A stretch of DNA of 64,000 nt from NCBI GenBank assembly GCA_023206055.1, contig CP065367.1, positions 1,054,001 to 1,118,000 of the forward strand. Reading direction: 5' to 3'. The notes under the pieces are model-generated. The model was given only the letters and a program-made list of their open reading frames with translations. It was not told the origin of the DNA and ran no database searches. This DNA comes from Vibrio cyclitrophicus. GTDB lineage: Bacteria; Pseudomonadota; Gammaproteobacteria; Enterobacterales; Vibrionaceae. How positions within the stretch are numbered: position 1 is the first letter of the stretch; every line of letters begins with the position of its first letter. The position numbers and the translations under genes are program-made. Below, one piece after another: positions 45,658 to 53,243 of this stretch.

Positions 45658-45687
45658 ATGAGTACCACACGGCTTAGAAGCACCTAG
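45658..45687 (+). other. possible 9-codon leader frame ahead of a terminator
   Basis: An AAGG-type Shine-Dalgarno (AAAAAAGG) precedes ATG by 8 nt and the frame reads MSTTRLRST then TAG inside a terminator stem. It may be a leader peptide left from an operon, or the 3' part of a small RNA. Nothing downstream is close enough to be attenuated by it. Confidence 0.25.
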
Positions 45688-45711
45688 TATTGCGCTAGGT
45701 GTTTTTTTTTT
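45679..45711 (+). terminator. strong intrinsic terminator
   Basis: Stem CACCTAG/CTAGGTG with loop TATTGCG leads into eleven T. It ends whatever is transcribed through the truncated binding-protein gene. The 238 nt that follow, up to the thioesterase, hold only that gene's promoter region as far as I can see. Confidence 0.9.
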
Positions 45712-45949
45712 GAAATCGACCTTTCTAGAAACTTAAACAACATTTCTATTTTCTTACTTGCAATCACTTCACCTGTGTTTGTCACTCGCCTCATACACCT
45801 TTAAACACCAATATTCATAGGTTCGTCATCCGTTTGAAAAAATAATCTCAACAGTGAGATTATCCACTTTAATTAATGTCATCTTAAGTATATTGTTATT
45901 AGCAAGTAACGAGCATGTTATGCAGCAAAATAATAATGAAGGAAGATAG

Positions 45950-46453
45950 ATGAGCAGTAACAACAGCCGACAAGATGGTAAACGAGACGTTACTCTGCGT
46001 TTTTTAGCTGAACCCGGAGATGTGAACTTTGGTGGTAAAGTTCATGGTGGAGCAGTAATGAAGTGGGTCGATTTAGCAGCCTATGCTTGTTCTGCAGGTT
46101 GGAGTGGCAAATACTGCATCACCGCCTATGCAGGTGGTATTCGATTCGTAGCACCCATACATGTTGGAAACCTTGTCGAGGTAAGTGCGAAGGTAATCTA
46201 TACCGGCTCATCGTCCATGCACATTGCAATAGACGTCCAAGCTAGCGACCCCAAAGAACTCAACAACCGCCTAACGACTCATTGCATCGTTATTATGGTC
46301 GCTGTCGATGAAAATGGTAACCCAACTAAAGTGCCAGAGTGGATACCAGAGACACCAGAAGACATCGAATTACGAGACTCAGCTATTCGCCTAATGAACA
46401 TGCGAAAACAGATTGGTGAAGAGATGGAAGCTCACGTGAAGTACCTTAAGTAA
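45950..46453 (+). CDS. acyl-CoA thioesterase, hotdog fold
   Basis: 167 residues in a single hotdog domain of the YciA/ACOT type: VNFGGKVHGGAVMKWVDLAAYACSAGW has the helix with the conserved Asp-containing face, and GGIRFVAPIHVGNLVEVSAKV is the next strand pair. The acidic C-terminal helix is typical. It hydrolyses acyl-CoA thioesters in the cytosol. An AAGGAAG Shine-Dalgarno precedes the ATG. It appears monocistronic. Confidence 0.85.
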   Translation: MSSNNSRQDGKRDVTLRFLAEPGDVNFGGKVHGGAVMKWVDLAAYACSAGWSGKYCITAYAGGIRFVAPIHVGNLVEVSAKVIYTGSSSMHIAIDVQASDPKELNNRLTTHCIVIMVAVDENGNPTKVPEWIPETPEDIELRDSAIRLMNMRKQIGEEMEAHVKYLK

Positions 46454-46490
46454 GGTTAACCAGCAACGCTACCCTACAAAACCTTATTAC

Positions 46491-46514
46491 AATGCCAAGC
46501 ACCTGCTTGGCATT
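46491..46514. terminator. palindromic hairpin after the thioesterase
   Basis: AATGCCAAGCA and TGCTTGGCATT are perfect 11-bp arms around CC, 38 nt after the stop. The U-run is poor, so it may act as a weak terminator or mRNA-end stabiliser. Confidence 0.55.
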
Positions 46515-46689
46515 GATCTATTTGATACCTTCGCGTTCTACACCGCCAAATCCGCTGCGCACCCACTACAGACAATAATAGCGTGATACCCAGCCAAAGG
46601 TTGAAATGAATCGGCACTTGTTCACTGATTTACTTTGATTGTAATAAAGTCGTCATTTTGCTCTGATTAAATACCGCCAATCATAATGG

Positions 46690-46962
46690 ATGTATTTGAA
46701 TTTCCCGGAGCCACACTTGAGCGTTACACGCCCCACTCTTAGCGAATCTACACTGAACAATTTGAAGGCTGTTGAGTATCAATGGGTTAGAACCTTGTAC
46801 GTCGAGGGCTACGACAGTAATGAAATTAATCACTACATCCAGACGTGCTTTGGCGGCGACCCTACGTTTGCGGATCTGTTTCGTCGCGTGGCACTCGACC
46901 AAGAAAGCATCTATGTGTTGTTGCAACACTTAGGCTGCGCTCCTTCGAGCAAAGAGTTCTAA
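46690..46962 (+). CDS. hypothetical protein of about 80-90 residues
   Basis: The frame reads 90 residues from an ATG without a good Shine-Dalgarno. A TTG nine codons later is preceded by GGAG at proper spacing and would give MSVTRPTLSESTLNNLKAV, about 81 residues; this start may be the true one. The chain is soluble and helical in appearance (VEYQWVRTLYVEGYDSNEINHYIQ; FADLFRRVALDQESIYVLLQHLG) with one Cys near each half. No family is recognised. The composition is protein-like and no overlapping gene competes. Confidence 0.6.
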   Translation: MYLNFPEPHLSVTRPTLSESTLNNLKAVEYQWVRTLYVEGYDSNEINHYIQTCFGGDPTFADLFRRVALDQESIYVLLQHLGCAPSSKEF

Positions 46963-47335
46963 CTCCCACCAAAAATCAGGCATATAAATAAAGCCACTTA
47001 CATAAACCTTACAGATGCTTGTTAAAGACTCTGCAACCACCTCTGGTTTCCCTATACATTTTCAGTGTAATTTCAGGTTTTGTTGCATACAAATCATTGA
47101 AGTATCACGCATTGGAATATTAGCAACATATCAATAGTACAACAGCCACTTATACTGAGTGTCTGATTTGTGAGACTCGTTCATGCCTTCAAGTAAGAGG
47201 AATGAGTCAAGAAAGGTGTAGGAGAGAAGTGACTCGAAGCTTTAAACATTAAAGCGGTTATCAGCACAGAAACAGTGATAGGTACAAGAGTTGACGAGTA
47301 AAGCAGACACAAAGAAAAAGCAAAAAGTAGCAGGC
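46963..47335. other. intergenic region downstream of the maltose operon
   Basis: Non-coding stretch between the small hypothetical gene and the end of the malG 3' UTR. It includes a short GCTTTAA/TTAAAGC hairpin near 47240. No other feature was recognised. Confidence 0.4.
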
Positions 47336-47536
47336 ATAAAAAAACCCAAGTAAGTACTTGGGTTAGAGTTACAAAAACCACTAATCATTAATAGCGTAAG
47401 GAACCTGATTAGTAGCCAGCTATGCGTAACCTGAGGGTTATTTTTATTACTGATCGGCGGCCAAACCAAATGATGTAATAAAAATGCCAATATAGAGCGA
47501 CCAAGAAGGTCGCTCTTTTTCTTTCTTATGAGATAC
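47336..47536 (-). ncRNA. micX: MicX-like sRNA in the malG 3' UTR (candidate)
   Basis: About 200 nt of structured RNA run from the malG stop to a strong intrinsic terminator (stem AACCCAAGTA/TACTTGGGTT, then seven U on the minus-strand RNA). A second 9-bp hairpin (AGAGCGACC/GGTCGCTCT) sits at the 5' end just after the malG stop. As I recall, the V. cholerae Hfq-linked sRNA MicX overlaps the 3' UTR of vca0943, a mal gene in the equivalent position, and its processed form is near this length. Identity rests on location, length and terminator, not on an alignment. Confidence 0.55.
47494..47527 (+). terminator. terminator-like hairpin, plus strand
   Basis: AGAGCGACC/GGTCGCTCT with a five-base loop is followed on the plus strand by TTTTTCTTTCTT. 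On the minus strand the same hairpin begins the malG 3' UTR without a U-run. It would stop plus-strand transcripts before they enter malG. Confidence 0.6.
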
Positions 47537-47539
47537 AGC

Positions 47540-48430
47540 TTATCCTTTTACACCACCTGCCGTCAAACCGCCAACTAACCAACGTTGAGCAAGTAAGAAC
47601 ACGATAGTAATCGGAAGTGCCGAAAGTACAGCAGCTGCCGCAAAGTCGCCCCATAGGTAGTTTTGCGGATATAGGTATTGCTGCATACCTACTGCTAGCG
47701 TATAAGAATTCACATCAGTAAGCAGGATAGACGCTACTGGTACTTCACCTACTGTTGCGATGAACGAAAGAATAAACACAACCGCTAGAATTGGCACAGA
47801 CAATGGCAGTAGAACCAGTCTGAATGCTTGCCAAGGCGTTGCACCATCCAGTGCTGCAGCCTCTTCCAAAGAGTTATCAATCGTCTCAAAGTAGCCTTTA
47901 ATCGTCCAAACGTGCAGTGCGATACCGCCTAGGTAAGAGAAGATCAGACCACCGTGTGTGTTCAAGCCTAAGAACGGAATGTATTGACCAAGCTTGTCAA
48001 ACAGCGCGTAGATAGCCACAAGAGCCAGTACTGCTGGGAACATTTGGAAAATCATCATCGCTTTAAGGATAGTTTCTTTACCTTTGAAGCGCATACGAGC
48101 AAATGCGTAAGCCGATGTCGTTGACAGTGCCACGATTAAAATCGATGTAACACCTGCCACTTTAATCGAGTTCCACAACCAAGTCAGTACAGGGAACGGA
48201 GGTGCCGTTACCGAGCCATCTGCGTTCGTCACTGAAATACCTAATGCTAACTTCCAGTGTTCCAATGATGGGTTATCTGGAATCAAACTACCGGTTGCGA
48301 AGTTACCTTCACGGAACGAGATCGCGATGATCATCAGTAGTGGGAAGATTATCATTGCCAAGAAGCACCACAACACTGCATGCGTTGCCCACACTCGGTA
48401 TTTAAGGCCTTTACCTTGTACCATAGCCAT
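47540..48430 (-). CDS. malG: maltose/maltodextrin ABC permease MalG
   Basis: 296 residues, the length of E. coli MalG. Six helices; the EAA loop that docks on MalK reads EEAAALDGATPWQAFRLVLLPLSVP. The end AQRWLVGGLTAGGVKG matches the MalG C-terminal tail that reaches toward the binding pocket. Forms the inner-membrane channel with MalF. Last gene of malEFG, 11 nt after malF. Confidence 0.97.
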   Translation of the reverse strand: MAMVQGKGLKYRVWATHAVLWCFLAMIIFPLLMIIAISFREGNFATGSLIPDNPSLEHWKLALGISVTNADGSVTAPPFPVLTWLWNSIKVAGVTSILIVALSTTSAYAFARMRFKGKETILKAMMIFQMFPAVLALVAIYALFDKLGQYIPFLGLNTHGGLIFSYLGGIALHVWTIKGYFETIDNSLEEAAALDGATPWQAFRLVLLPLSVPILAVVFILSFIATVGEVPVASILLTDVNSYTLAVGMQQYLYPQNYLWGDFAAAAVLSALPITIVFLLAQRWLVGGLTAGGVKG

Positions 48431-48441
48431 TGTCGTGCTCC

Positions 48442-50013
48442 TTAATCTTGAGACAGTTTAGTGAAACGAAGGTTTAGTAACGCTAGTGCACCAACCAATA
48501 GGAAGATAAGCGTTGCGATAGCACTTGCTAGACCGAAGTCTTGACCGCCGCCGCCTTCGAATGCAATTCGGTACGTGTAGCTTACAAGCAAGTCTGTGTA
48601 ACCCGCTGGCTCAGAAGTACCAATCATGTTCGGGCCACCGTTCGTCAATAGTTGAATCATTACGAAGTTGTTGAAGTTAAAGGCAAACGCTGCAATCAAT
48701 AGCGGTGTAAGTGGTTTAATCATCAATGGGAACGTAATGCGCTTGAAGTTATCAAGGAAGTTCGCACCATCAATCGCTGATGCTTCGTATAAATCATCAG
48801 GAATCGCTTTAAGCAGACCCATACATAGAATCATCATGTAAGGGAAACCTAGCCACGTGTTAACCATCAGCACCATGGTTTTCGCTAAGATAGGGTCTGA
48901 GAACCAGTTCGGGCTTAAGCCGAAGATATTCTCAAGCACCATGTTGATCTCACCAAAGCTCTGGTTGAATAGACCCTTAAAGATAAGAATCGAGATAAAC
49001 GCTGGTACGGCGTAAGGCAGAATCAGTAGAACACGATAAATAGAGCGGCCTTTCAACTCTTCCCATTGCACAATGTTTGCCAGTACAAGACCGATGACAA
49101 GTGTGAACACTACGGTACATACCGAGAAGATTACCGTCCAAATAAAGATGCTGATGAACGGTTCTTTAATGCCGTCATCTTTCCACACACGTTCAAAGTT
49201 ATGTGTCCCTATGCTAACAACGAAGCCCGGAGAAATCGTGTTACCGGTAAATTCACCATTGGCATCAACAGGTTGGTAGAAACCCACATCCATATTTGGC
49301 TTGAGAACTTCACCCGTTTCATTGTTGACTAACGTTTCTTCATCGTCTTGTAGCGTGTAAAGCGGAGCAACAGAAGCAAACTTACGTAAGCCACTCATGC
49401 GGATATCACCACCGTCCGGTAGATTGAAATCAACACCATTGATCGCAGCTCGGTTTTGGATGATCGCTTTGATCTTCTCTTTTTCACCTTGCGCAGACTC
49501 GATGACAGATAGGTCCATCTCTGTTTCTGTCATATTGTCTAGAGAAAATACGTCAGTCGCTAACAGTTGATCGCCATCTTTTACGACGATTTGGTGACCG
49601 TCATCTGTCTTGTACAAAGTAAATGGGTAGCTCTCACCGCTTTGGAAAGAACGGTCTAAAAGAACGGTTTGAGTACGCTCTAGAGAAAGCTGGTTTTTTG
49701 CGCTGTAGTTAGTAAACGCAAGCCCTACGGTGTATGCCAATGGGAAAAGAATGAACAAGATCATTCCGGCAATACCTGGGTAAATATAACGGTGGGCGTA
49801 AGTTTTTTTACTACCAAAAATGTAAAGTGCCAAAGCCGTTAAGATCACTGTAAGCAGCGCAAAAGCGAGCTCACCGCGAGAATACATTAGAATTGTAGCG
49901 TAGCCGTTTATTAAGCCAACGCTACCAAGCAACCCCCATTTGATGAAGACGCTTTTACTGCCTGGAAGGCTTGATGGTGCTGGGATAGCATCTGTACCTT
50001 GAACTGACTGCAT
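48442..50013 (-). CDS. malF: maltose/maltodextrin ABC permease MalF
   Basis: 523 residues. Three helices in the first 100 residues, then the large periplasmic P2 domain (about 105-270) that contacts MalE, then the transport core with the EAA loop YEASAIDGANFLDNFKRITFPLMIKPLTP. Length and domain order match E. coli MalF (514). It starts 81 nt after malE, beyond an intercistronic hairpin. Confidence 0.97.
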   Translation of the reverse strand: MQSVQGTDAIPAPSSLPGSKSVFIKWGLLGSVGLINGYATILMYSRGELAFALLTVILTALALYIFGSKKTYAHRYIYPGIAGMILFILFPLAYTVGLAFTNYSAKNQLSLERTQTVLLDRSFQSGESYPFTLYKTDDGHQIVVKDGDQLLATDVFSLDNMTETEMDLSVIESAQGEKEKIKAIIQNRAAINGVDFNLPDGGDIRMSGLRKFASVAPLYTLQDDEETLVNNETGEVLKPNMDVGFYQPVDANGEFTGNTISPGFVVSIGTHNFERVWKDDGIKEPFISIFIWTVIFSVCTVVFTLVIGLVLANIVQWEELKGRSIYRVLLILPYAVPAFISILIFKGLFNQSFGEINMVLENIFGLSPNWFSDPILAKTMVLMVNTWLGFPYMMILCMGLLKAIPDDLYEASAIDGANFLDNFKRITFPLMIKPLTPLLIAAFAFNFNNFVMIQLLTNGGPNMIGTSEPAGYTDLLVSYTYRIAFEGGGGQDFGLASAIATLIFLLVGALALLNLRFTKLSQD

Positions 50014-50053
50014 AGAGGAACCTGCTAGCGATATAGATAAAAAATAGAAAAGT

Positions 50054-50075
50054 AAGGAGAGGTTACCCTCTCCTT
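50054..50075 (-). promoter_or_regulatory. malE-malF intercistronic hairpin
   Basis: AAGGAGAGG and CCTCTCCTT are perfect 9-bp arms with a four-base loop in the 81-nt malE-malF gap. In E. coli a REP element in the same place protects malE mRNA and raises MalE over MalF/MalG. Here a short hairpin followed by a moderately U-rich stretch may do the same or terminate partly. Confidence 0.65.
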
Positions 50076-50094
50076 AAAAGGTAGTGCTTGGTTG

Positions 50095-51279
50095 TTACTT
50101 AGTCATTCGACCTTCAGCAGCTTTTAGTGCTTGGTCTACTGATTGACGGCCGTCAACTACGTTGCCGATCGCTTCTTCCATGCTGTACCAGAATGTTGTG
50201 AACTGAGGGATGTTAGGCATGATTTCGCCATTCATCGCGTTGTCCATTGTTGCTGCAATACGAGTATCGCTGTCTAGTTGACGTTGGAAAGAGTTAAGAG
50301 CAACAGCGCCTAGTGGCTTGTCGTCGTTCAGGCTCTTCATACCTTCATCTGTTAGTAGGTAGTTTTCCATGAACTCAACAGCTAGGTCGCGGTTTGGAGA
50401 CGCAGTGCTGATACCACCAGCCCAAACACCAACGAAAGGTTTAGACGCTTTACCGTTGAACTTAGGTAAAGTTGTTACGCCGTAGTCTACGCCAGCTTTC
50501 TTGATGTTTTCCCAACCCCAAGGGCCGTTGATTGTCATTGCAACGTTACCTGCAACGAATTCAGACTCAGCTACTGAGTAATCCATGTCTGCAGAGATAA
50601 CTTTGTCTTGTACCATCTTCTCGATGAAACCTAGAGACTTCTGAACACCTTCAGTCGCTACACCCGCATCTTTAATGTCGTAGCCTTCAGCAGTCTGTTT
50701 GAATGCGTAACCGCCATCAGCTGCAAGTAGAGGCCATGTGAAGTAAGCGCCGCCACGTAGAGGCCACATGATTGCTTTCTTACCGTCTTTTTGAAGTTCA
50801 GCGTTAAGTGCTGGGATTTCTTCCCAAGACTTAGGTGGGTTAGGCACAAGTGCTTTGTTGTAAATTAGAGAAACTGACTCAACCGCTACTGGGTATGCGA
50901 TTGTTTTACCTTCGTAAGAAACAGCGTCCCATGCGAAGTCTACGATACCTTCTTTAGTTTCTTTAGAAGGTTTGATATCAACAAGAAGCCCTGCTTCTGC
51001 ATAGCCACCAAAACGGTCGTGTGCGTAGAAGATCATGTCTGGGCCATCACCAGCTGCTGCTACTTGAGGGAATTTCTCTTCTAGCTTGTCAGGGAAAGCG
51101 ACTGTTACTTTAACACCAGTATCTTCTTCGAAGCGTTTACCTACTTCAGCCATGCCTTCATAAGCTTTGTCACCACCTACCCAGATTGTTAGTTGTCCTT
51201 CTTCGATAGCAGCATTTGCACCAAAAGAACCCAGAGCAACTATTGTACCTAGAGCTACAGCGCTTAGAGCGTTTTTCAT
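50095..51279 (-). CDS. malE: periplasmic maltose/maltodextrin-binding protein MalE
   Basis: 394 residues from the ATG with an AAGGA Shine-Dalgarno; the frame continues 12 codons upstream but without homology. Signal peptide residues 1-23 (cleavage after GANA); the mature N terminus AIEEGQLTIWVGGDKAYEG is near-identical in pattern to E. coli MalE, as are GPWGWENIKKAGVDYGV and the C-terminal ALKAAEGRMTK. It binds maltose and maltodextrins for MalFGK2. First gene of the operon. Confidence 0.97.
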   Translation of the reverse strand: MKNALSAVALGTIVALGSFGANAAIEEGQLTIWVGGDKAYEGMAEVGKRFEEDTGVKVTVAFPDKLEEKFPQVAAAGDGPDMIFYAHDRFGGYAEAGLLVDIKPSKETKEGIVDFAWDAVSYEGKTIAYPVAVESVSLIYNKALVPNPPKSWEEIPALNAELQKDGKKAIMWPLRGGAYFTWPLLAADGGYAFKQTAEGYDIKDAGVATEGVQKSLGFIEKMVQDKVISADMDYSVAESEFVAGNVAMTINGPWGWENIKKAGVDYGVTTLPKFNGKASKPFVGVWAGGISTASPNRDLAVEFMENYLLTDEGMKSLNDDKPLGAVALNSFQRQLDSDTRIAATMDNAMNGEIMPNIPQFTTFWYSMEEAIGNVVDGRQSVDQALKAAEGRMTK

Positions 51280-51464
51280 GTGAATATCCTTTTTATATTT
51301 ATACGTAGGGCACATCTACCAAGACGAGCCAGTTTTCGGAGGTTATGATCTGAGAAAACAGACCCTAGCTCATCATCCTAGCCACTACGCCCTAGCTATT
51401 ATGGCTTAAATTCGTGATCGCCATCCGGTCAGATTAGAGACTACAATCACAAAACACATACTCA

Positions 51465-51482
51465 TCGTGATCAACATCACCG
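51465..51482. promoter_or_regulatory. CRP-binding site candidate, malE promoter region
   Basis: TCGTGATCAACATCACCG contains GTGA-N6-TCAC, the CRP half-site pair with the right spacing, about 190 nt upstream of malE. Catabolite activation of maltose genes makes this credible. Confidence 0.6.
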
Positions 51483-51538
51483 TTACGTGGTGGATTTATT
51501 TGAACTGGATCGCCAATTATTATTAACCCCCTATATCT

Positions 51539-51559
51539 ACTCCTCCCCTCCTACTCCCC
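51539..51559 (-). promoter_or_regulatory. tandem MalT-like boxes
   Basis: On the minus strand GGGGAGTAGG and GGGGAGGAGT lie as direct repeats 11 bp apart, each one mismatch from the MalT-box consensus GGGGA(T/G)GAGG. They are oriented toward malE. MalT usually binds such tandem boxes together with CRP. Confidence 0.55.
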
Positions 51560-51719
51560 CTAGTTAATTTTGCGTTAGGAGGATGTACCCTTACGCCAAT
51601 TCACCGAAACTGCATTCATCCAAGAGTGGATAGTAAGAACCCTTTACCAGCAAGTGTTATGCGTTGACGCATTATTCATTTAGTTGGCTTCACTGCCCGC
51701 TGGTGTCTTATATTAGCAT

Positions 51720-51840
51720 CGAGCTAAATCTGTGATTGAATCACGGGGGAGGTTTAGCTGGATGTGGGGGAAATGGGCATCAGTTTGGCTATGACGGGTG
51801 GGCTTGGTTAAAGAATCCAAGTCTCACCCACTTTTTTTTC
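51720..51840 (+). ncRNA. structured, terminator-ended transcript candidate between malE and malK
   Basis: A closing stem AGCTAAA/TTTAGCT holds an inner GTGATTGAATCAC near-palindrome and a GGGGGAGG run. It is followed at 51796-51840 by a strong intrinsic terminator (an 11-12-bp stem with one bulge, then eight T). A good -10 (TATAAT at 51895-51900) lies beyond it, so malK probably has its own promoter and this is a separate short RNA or an attenuated leader. No reading frame was seen in it. Confidence 0.45.
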
Positions 51841-51894
51841 TTACTCATTCAATACTTACCAATTCCTACAGTTACTGCTGACCCAAAAATTTCT

Positions 51895-51900
51895 TATAAT
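51895..51900 (+). promoter_or_regulatory. malK -10 element
   Basis: A consensus TATAAT 45 nt before the malK ATG. A poor -35 (TTACTG) is 17 nt upstream, which fits a promoter that needs an activator. Confidence 0.5.
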
Positions 51901-51945
51901 GATAAGCAGTAAAACTTAAAATTTGATCGATCGAGGACTAGCTAG

Positions 51946-53058
51946 ATGGCGAGTGTCACGTTAAAAAACGTTTATAAATCATATGGTGATGTACAGATTT
52001 CTAAGGACGTAACCTTAGACATCAACGAAGGTGAGTTCGTAGTATTCGTTGGACCATCAGGTTGTGGTAAATCGACGCTATTACGCTGTATCGCAGGTCT
52101 AGAAGACATTACGTCTGGTGATTTGTACATTGGCGACCAACGCATGAATGACGTTGAGCCTTCAAAGCGTGGCGTAGGTATGGTATTCCAATCTTACGCG
52201 CTTTACCCTCACCTTAACCTTTACGACAACATGTCTTTCGGCCTGAAGCTAGCGAACGCTAACAAAGCTGAAATTGATAAGCGTGTTGAACATGCTGCAG
52301 AAATCCTTCAGCTTGGTCACCTTCTTGAGCGTCAGCCTAAAGCCCTATCGGGTGGTCAACGTCAGCGTGTTGCTATCGGTCGTACTCTGGTTTCTCAACC
52401 AAACGTATTCCTACTTGATGAGCCGCTATCTAACCTTGATGCTGCTTTGCGTGTTCAAATGCGTTCGCAAATCACTAAGCTACAGCGTCAACTTGGCTGC
52501 ACCATGATCTACGTTACCCACGACCAGGTGGAAGCGATGACAATGGCCGATAAAATTGTTGTTCTTGATGGCGGTTACGTATCTCAAGTCGGTAAGCCGC
52601 TTGATCTTTACCACTACCCTCAGAACCGTTTCGTTGCTGGCTTTATTGGCTCGCCGAAGATGAACTTTATGTCGGTTCACATCGAGCAAGCTGAAGCGGA
52701 ACGCGTATTGGTACAACTATCTAACGGCATGACTTTCTGGATCCCAGTCGATGGTACGACTGTCAATGCAGGTGACCGTATGTCTCTGGGCGTTCGTCCT
52801 GAACATTTGTTGTCTGCTGAAACAGGTGATGCGACGATTGAAGCTGAAGTGATGATGGTAGAGAAGCTAGGTAACGAAACTCAGGTTTACCTAAACCTTG
52901 AAAGTGCCGATGCTGACGTTATCTATCGCCAGCCAGATACGTTGACAATCGAATCTGGTGACAAGCTAGCGATTGGTATTCCTGCACACCGTTGTCACTT
53001 GTTCCACAGTGACGGTCGCGCATGTCGTCGCCTATACAAAGAATACGGCACAGACTAA
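51946..53058 (+). CDS. malK: maltose ABC transporter ATPase MalK
   Basis: 370 residues (E. coli 371). Walker A GPSGCGKST, Q-loop MVFQSYALYPHLNLYDNM, signature LSGGQRQRVAIGRTL, Walker B VFLLDEPLSNLD and switch His in YVTHDQVEAMTMADK. The C-terminal regulatory domain (about 235-370) is present, the part that in E. coli binds MalT and EIIA-Glc. GAGGAC precedes the ATG. Divergent from malEFG; unlike E. coli, neither lamB nor malM follows, and a terminator ends the unit. Confidence 0.97.
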   Translation: MASVTLKNVYKSYGDVQISKDVTLDINEGEFVVFVGPSGCGKSTLLRCIAGLEDITSGDLYIGDQRMNDVEPSKRGVGMVFQSYALYPHLNLYDNMSFGLKLANANKAEIDKRVEHAAEILQLGHLLERQPKALSGGQRQRVAIGRTLVSQPNVFLLDEPLSNLDAALRVQMRSQITKLQRQLGCTMIYVTHDQVEAMTMADKIVVLDGGYVSQVGKPLDLYHYPQNRFVAGFIGSPKMNFMSVHIEQAEAERVLVQLSNGMTFWIPVDGTTVNAGDRMSLGVRPEHLLSAETGDATIEAEVMMVEKLGNETQVYLNLESADADVIYRQPDTLTIESGDKLAIGIPAHRCHLFHSDGRACRRLYKEYGTD

Positions 53059-53094
53059 TCGCTTAGCCTTTTAGGATGTAACTTGTCCATATCA

Positions 53095-53126
53095 AATCCC
53101 TCTTACCAAGTAAGGGGGATTTTTTT
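53095..53126 (+). terminator. intrinsic terminator of malK
   Basis: AATCCCTCTTAC/GTAAGGGGGATT (12 bp, one G-U) with loop CAA runs into seven T, 36 nt after the stop. Confidence 0.9.
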
Positions 53127-53211
53127 GTTTAAAGGCGCCAACTACTTTCGCTTTGATTGTTTAACTTTGGGCACAGCTCAGTTAACTTATCGCGCAGCAA
53201 TAAAAAAGGCC

Positions 53212-53223
53212 TAGCAATGGCTA
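53212..53223. repeat. left target-site duplication of the IS
   Basis: TAGCAATGGCTA, identical to the copy at the other end of the element. It is itself nearly palindromic and formed the loop side of the original terminator stem. Confidence 0.85.
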
Positions 53224-53243
53224 TAATGCCGTTCGGATAAGCA

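Noticed and set aside
46474..46617. 47-codon minus-strand GTG frame with a hydrophobic stretch (VPIHFNLWLGITLLLSVVGA)
   Set aside because: Looks like a one-helix membrane peptide, but it lacks a Shine-Dalgarno and its end covers the hairpin after the thioesterase gene. Worth a conservation search, not supported enough to list.
47242..47490. 82-codon minus-strand frame after malG
   Set aside because: It spans the MicX-like structured RNA and its terminator; the codons reflect RNA structure, not a protein.
51732..51744. GTGATTGAATCAC as a CRP site
   Set aside because: The half-sites are separated by 5 rather than 6 bases, and it lies inside a stem of the putative short RNA.
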